Source of the DNA: Roseomonas sp.
GTDB lineage: Bacteria > Pseudomonadota > Alphaproteobacteria > Acetobacterales > Acetobacteraceae
Assembly (NCBI GenBank): GCA_020249415.1
Contig: JADCFR010000421.1
Location: 1-6,366, forward strand
Length of the DNA: 6,366 nt
Reading direction: 5' to 3'
The notes under the pieces are model-generated. The model worked only from the letters and a program-made list of their open reading frames with translations. It did no database searches and was not told the DNA's origin. The position numbers and the translations under genes were made by a program. Every line of letters begins with the position of its first letter. Within the stretch, counting starts at the first letter, position 1. This document shows positions 1 through 6,366 of the stretch, piece after piece.

Positions 1-421
1 CGGTATATTCCAGTACCTCTACCATCGCGGCCAGATCAGGCCGGCCTTCATCTTCGATACGGATCGCGATGTCATAGGAAAGTGAGGCGAGAAACCCCAG
101 CCAGACGGCGCGCGTGCCCACCGGTCCATGCACCACAACTTTTTCCTTCAAGCCAGCGGTCCAGGCAGTATGGATCAGCGGCCCCATTTCCAGCATGTGA
201 TCCGAATGCAGATGCGTGATGATGATGCTGCGCAAGGCAGGCAAGGGCATCCCTGCTTCCACCAGGGCGCGCGTCACGCCAAGCCCGCAATCAATCACAT
301 AAGGATGGCCGCCAATCTCGAGCAAATGCGCTGTTGGCGAAGGCCCGCCCTTGCGAATGGCAGGCCCACCCTTGGTGCCAAGCAGCACCAGCCGGTCCTG
401 ATTGGGTGGCATTACATTCAT
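1..421 (-). CDS. MBL-fold metallo-hydrolase, N-terminal part (runs off the left edge)
   Basis: The visible 140 codons are the N-terminal part of a metallo-beta-lactamase-fold hydrolase. Counting from the ATG at 421, a first beta-strand region carries LVLLGTKGG (residues 11-19). Next come YVIDCGLG (41-48), with the Asp typical of the fold, and the metal-binding motif HLHSDH (70-75), which fits the HxHxDH signature of a di-metal site. Later metal ligands lie outside the window. The overall look is of the RNase Z/arylsulfatase-like branch, but the substrate cannot be read from the sequence. No signal peptide is seen, so it is probably cytoplasmic. The ATG at 421 lies one base after the hmgA stop. 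A second in-frame ATG at 412 has GGTGAG nine bases upstream and may be the true start. Translational coupling to hmgA is likely. A role in aromatic breakdown is inferred from position only. Confidence 0.85.
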   Translation of the reverse strand, partial: MNVMPPNQDRLVLLGTKGGPAIRKGGPSPTAHLLEIGGHPYVIDCGLGVTRALVEAGMPLPALRSIIITHLHSDHMLEMGPLIHTAWTAGLKEKVVVHGPVGTRAVWLGFLASLSYDIAIRIEDEGRPDLAAMVEVLEYT

Positions 422-422
422 C

Positions 423-1757
423 TCACCAGGCCTGTTTCTTTTTGGGGTCGAAGCGCTTCTGCAAACCTTCCCAGCAACCGATATAGTTTTGCTGTAAGCC
501 CGGCAGCTTCGCGGCATGGGCGGTGACGCGTTGCGGGAAGCGTGTTTCAAACATGAACGCCATGGTGCCGGTCAGCTTGACCGGCTTCAATTCAGTGTTG
601 GAGGCATGTTCAAACGCCGCCGCATCCGGCCCATGGGGCAGCATCTGATTATGCAGCGAAAATCCGCCGGGGATGAAACCCTCCGGCTTTGCATCATAAA
701 CGCCATAGATCAGGCCCATGAATTCACTCATGACATTGCGATGATACCAGGGCGGGCGGAAGGTATTTTCCGCGACCATCCAGCGTTCCGGAAAAATCAC
801 GAAATCAATATTGGCGGTGCCTTCCTCCCCAGAGGCAGACGTCAGCACGGTGAAAATCGAAGGATCCGGATGGTCAAAGGAAATGGAACCGACCGCGGCA
901 TAACGCCTGAGGTCATATTTATAAGGATAGTAATTCCCATGCCAGGCAACCACATCCAAGGGTGATTGGCGGATCTCCGTCACAAAAACATCACCACCCC
1001 ATTTGACGAATAGTTTTGAGGGGGCGTCTTCATCCTCATAGGCTGCGACGGGTGTCAGGAAATCGCGCGGATTGGCAAGGCAATTGGCGCCGATTGGGCC
1101 GCGATTGGGTAGGGTAAACGGCGCGCCATAATTTTCGCACACATAGGCGCGTGCGGGTCCATCGGAGATTTCACAGCGAAAGATGATGCCGCGTGGGATG
1201 ACGCAAATCTCACCTGGCTCAATCTCGATCACGCCGAATTCGGTACAAAAGCGCAGCCGTCCCTGCTGCGCCACAATCAGCAATTCGCCATCGGCGTTGA
1301 AGAAATACTCGCGTTGCATGGGCCGTGTGATGCAGGCAATATGCGCGGCCATGCCGGTTTGTGTATCGGAATCGCCCGCCGTGGTGATGGTGGTAAGGCC
1401 CTCCACGAAACTCAGGCGCTTGCGCGGCATGGGCGCAGGGTCCCAGCGCATTTGCCCCAGCATGGGTTGGCGTTCTGCGGCATTGGGGGCGGTGCGGATT
1501 AGGCCCGAATCAACCGCCTGATAAAAGCCGGAATGCTTCACCGATGGGCGAATACGATAAAGCCAGGACCGTTCATTCTTGCCATGCGGCGCGGTGAAAG
1601 CGGAACCGGAAAGCTGTTCGGCATAAAGCCCGTAATTGCATTTTTGCGGTGAATTGCGCCCGATCGGCAGCGCCTCGGGCAGCGCTTCAGTCTCAAAGGA
1701 ATTGCCAAAGCCGGACATGTAAGCCAGCGCAGTCATGGGCGGTTTGGTCTTTGGCAT
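423..1757 (-). CDS. hmgA: Homogentisate 1,2-dioxygenase
   Basis: This Fe(II) enzyme cleaves the ring of homogentisate to maleylacetoacetate in tyrosine/phenylalanine catabolism, in the cytoplasm. The 444-residue product matches the usual length of about 430-445. It begins with the family hallmark [15 protein letters not shown] (residues 13-27), followed by [15 protein letters not shown] (41-55). By comparison with the human enzyme (His335, Glu341, His371), the iron ligands are His339 and Glu345 in YHRNVMSEF and His375 in LPHGPD. The catalytic His292 corresponds to His296 in FDHPDPS. All are present, so the enzyme should be active. The start at 1757 is chosen because GGAG lies seven bases upstream and the protein then begins like the family. 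The frame stays open to 2129, but that part overlaps the upstream binding-protein gene and is not protein-like. It lies 19 bases after that gene and one base before the MBL gene, within the pcaHG transcription unit. Confidence 0.97.
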   Translation of the reverse strand: MPKTKPPMTALAYMSGFGNSFETEALPEALPIGRNSPQKCNYGLYAEQLSGSAFTAPHGKNERSWLYRIRPSVKHSGFYQAVDSGLIRTAPNAAERQPMLGQMRWDPAPMPRKRLSFVEGLTTITTAGDSDTQTGMAAHIACITRPMQREYFFNADGELLIVAQQGRLRFCTEFGVIEIEPGEICVIPRGIIFRCEISDGPARAYVCENYGAPFTLPNRGPIGANCLANPRDFLTPVAAYEDEDAPSKLFVKWGGDVFVTEIRQSPLDVVAWHGNYYPYKYDLRRYAAVGSISFDHPDPSIFTVLTSASGEEGTANIDFVIFPERWMVAENTFRPPWYHRNVMSEFMGLIYGVYDAKPEGFIPGGFSLHNQMLPHGPDAAAFEHASNTELKPVKLTGTMAFMFETRFPQRVTAHAAKLPGLQQNYIGCWEGLQKRFDPKKKQAW

Positions 1758-1776
1758 GGCTCGGCTCCGGCGCGTA

Positions 1777-5537
<3,761 letters not shown>

Positions 5538-5538
<1 letters not shown>

Positions 5539-5576
5539 AAGGCGGGTCTGACCGGCAGGGCCGCAAGCCGCTTTTT
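5538..5576 (+). terminator. Possible weak intrinsic terminator after pobA
   Basis: Just after the pobA stop, AAAGGCGG (5538-5545) can pair with CCGCTTTTT (5568-5576), allowing G-U pairs, and an inner CGGC-AGG-GCCG hairpin lies at 5553-5563. The 3' arm runs into five Ts. The outer pairing consumes the Ts and the loop is large. An alternative hairpin pairs GCCGCAAGC (5560-5568) with GCTTGC-T-GGC (5577-5586). The structure is only suggestive, and it could attenuate rather than end transcription into the next gene. Confidence 0.35.
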
Positions 5577-5673
5577 GCTTGCTGGCACCTGGGTGTAATG
5601 CTAGCCAGTGTCTGGAAAGAACCGCCCCCGGCCTGGACCCAGCGGGGTTCAGCAGAAATATAAAGGAACGCCC
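5577..5673 (+). promoter_or_regulatory. Leader of the TRAP binding-protein gene with a G/C-rich hairpin
   Basis: This is the rest of the 135-base gap between pobA and the DctP-like gene. CCCCG (5626-5630) pairs with CGGGG (5643-5647) around an inner CTG/CAG stem with a four-base loop, giving a compact hairpin about 15 bases upstream of the ribosome-binding site. It has no T-run and so is not an obvious terminator. AAAGGA at 5662-5667 serves as the ribosome-binding site, six bases before the ATG. TAATGC (5596-5601) could be part of a -10 box, but I cannot pair it with a good -35 box. Whether the gene has its own promoter or is read from pobA is open. Confidence 0.3.
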
Positions 5674-6366
5674 ATGACCCTGTCCCGTCGTGCAAGCCTG
5701 GCCCTTGGTATCGGCACTCTTGCCAGCCCACTTGTGGTTCGTGACCTGAAGGCGCAGGCGCAGATCACGCTTCGCCTGCATCACTTCCTGCCGCCCGCGT
5801 CCAATGGGCAGCAGCGCTTCCTCGCCCCCTGGGCGCAGCGCATTGAACAAGCCTCGGGCGGGCGGCTGCGCATTCAGATTTTCCCTGCCATGCAGCTTGG
5901 TGGTGCGCCGCCGCAGCTTTTTGATCAGGCGCGTGATGGCGTTGCGGATATCGTCTGGACCCTGCCCGGCAATACGCCCGGCCGCTTCCCACGCATTGAA
6001 ACCTTTGAACTTCCCTTCTTCGCCTCTCGCCGCGCTGTCACCAATTCCCGCGCGCTGCAGGAATTCGGCGAACAGCATCTGGTCGAGGAATTCCGTGAGG
6101 TGAAGCCGCTATGTTGGTGGGCGCATGATCATGGCGTGATCCATGCCAATAAGCGCGTCGCACGGCTTGAAGATATGGCCGGTTTGCGGCTGCGTTTCCC
6201 AACACGGCTTTGCGGCGAAGCCTTGCGCGCGCTTGGCGCGCAGGCCATCGGCATGCCGATTCCACAAGTACCGGAATCCCTCGCACAGCGCGTATTGGAT
6301 GGTACGGTGGTGCCCTGGGAGGTGGTGCCCGCGATCCGCGTGCATGAATTGGTGCGCTACCATACC
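5674..6366 (+). CDS. TRAP transporter DctP-like periplasmic substrate-binding protein, N-terminal part (runs off the right edge)
   Basis: The visible 231 codons are the greater part of a TRAP-type solute-binding protein (usual length about 330-360). Such proteins capture carboxylates in the periplasm and deliver them to a DctQ/DctM permease. LSRRASLALG (residues 3-12) resembles a twin-arginine signal, with AQA-Q at 27-30 as a likely cleavage site. The mature part shows the DctP pattern: LRLHHFLPPAS (33-43), FLAPWAQRIEQASGGRLRI (49-67), QLGGAPPQLFDQARDGVADI (74-93) and the ELPF segment (112-115). It continues with EDMAGLRLRFP (166-176), whose Arg174 matches the conserved carboxylate-binding Arg of the family. 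AAAGGA lies six bases before the ATG. It follows pobA on the same strand, so an aromatic acid such as 4-hydroxybenzoate is a reasonable but unproven ligand. DctQ and DctM genes, if linked, would lie to the right. Confidence 0.93.
   Translation, partial: MTLSRRASLALGIGTLASPLVVRDLKAQAQITLRLHHFLPPASNGQQRFLAPWAQRIEQASGGRLRIQIFPAMQLGGAPPQLFDQARDGVADIVWTLPGNTPGRFPRIETFELPFFASRRAVTNSRALQEFGEQHLVEEFREVKPLCWWAHDHGVIHANKRVARLEDMAGLRLRFPTRLCGEALRALGAQAIGMPIPQVPESLAQRVLDGTVVPWEVVPAIRVHELVRYHT

Noticed and set aside
5583..5599. Possible sigma-54 promoter starting TGGCAC before the TRAP gene
   Set aside because: The -24 half matches, but at the required spacing the -12 GC is replaced by TA, so the site should not work as a sigma-54 promoter.
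5582..5608. CTGGC-N17-GCCAG dyad resembling the one in the pcaH-pobA gap
   Set aside because: The arms are only five bases and the spacer is 17 rather than 11, so a shared regulator site is not supported; likely chance in G/C-rich DNA.

Overview
The window carries part of a bacterial aromatic-acid catabolic locus. It consists of two divergent gene sets around an intergenic region of about 210 bp. G+C looks to be roughly 60% by eye. Twin-arginine-like signal peptides and the presence of both a TTT (Bug-type) and a TRAP (DctP-type) binding protein suggest a proteobacterium. An alphaproteobacterium of the Acetobacteraceae/Rhodospirillales kind is my guess from protein flavour only; there is no rRNA or other taxonomic marker here.

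Minus strand, read right to left: pcaH (4140-3418), pcaG (3411-2779), a TTT-family periplasmic binding protein (2754-1777), hmgA (1757-423) and an MBL-fold metallo-hydrolase (421 to beyond position 1). Gaps between these genes are only 1-24 bases, so they look like one transcription unit. Plus strand: pobA (4351-5538), then a 135-bp gap with hairpins, then a TRAP-type DctP-like binding protein (5674 to beyond 6366).

PobA turns 4-hydroxybenzoate into protocatechuate, and PcaHG cleaves protocatechuate to beta-carboxy-cis,cis-muconate. HmgA opens the ring of homogentisate, the central intermediate of tyrosine and phenylalanine breakdown, to maleylacetoacetate. The locus therefore joins two ring-cleavage routes that are usually encoded separately, with a solute-binding protein gene next to each catabolic arm. 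The remaining steps (pcaB/C/D, maleylacetoacetate isomerase, fumarylacetoacetase), the transport membrane subunits and any regulator are not in the window.

I see no mobile element, CRISPR array, tRNA or rRNA. I do not see a wholly new system. The points most worth a second look are the mixed pca/hmg operon, an MBL hydrolase directly after hmgA, two aromatic-to-Phe changes at the PcaHG active site, and a CTGGCC-N11-GGCCAG dyad between the divergent genes.
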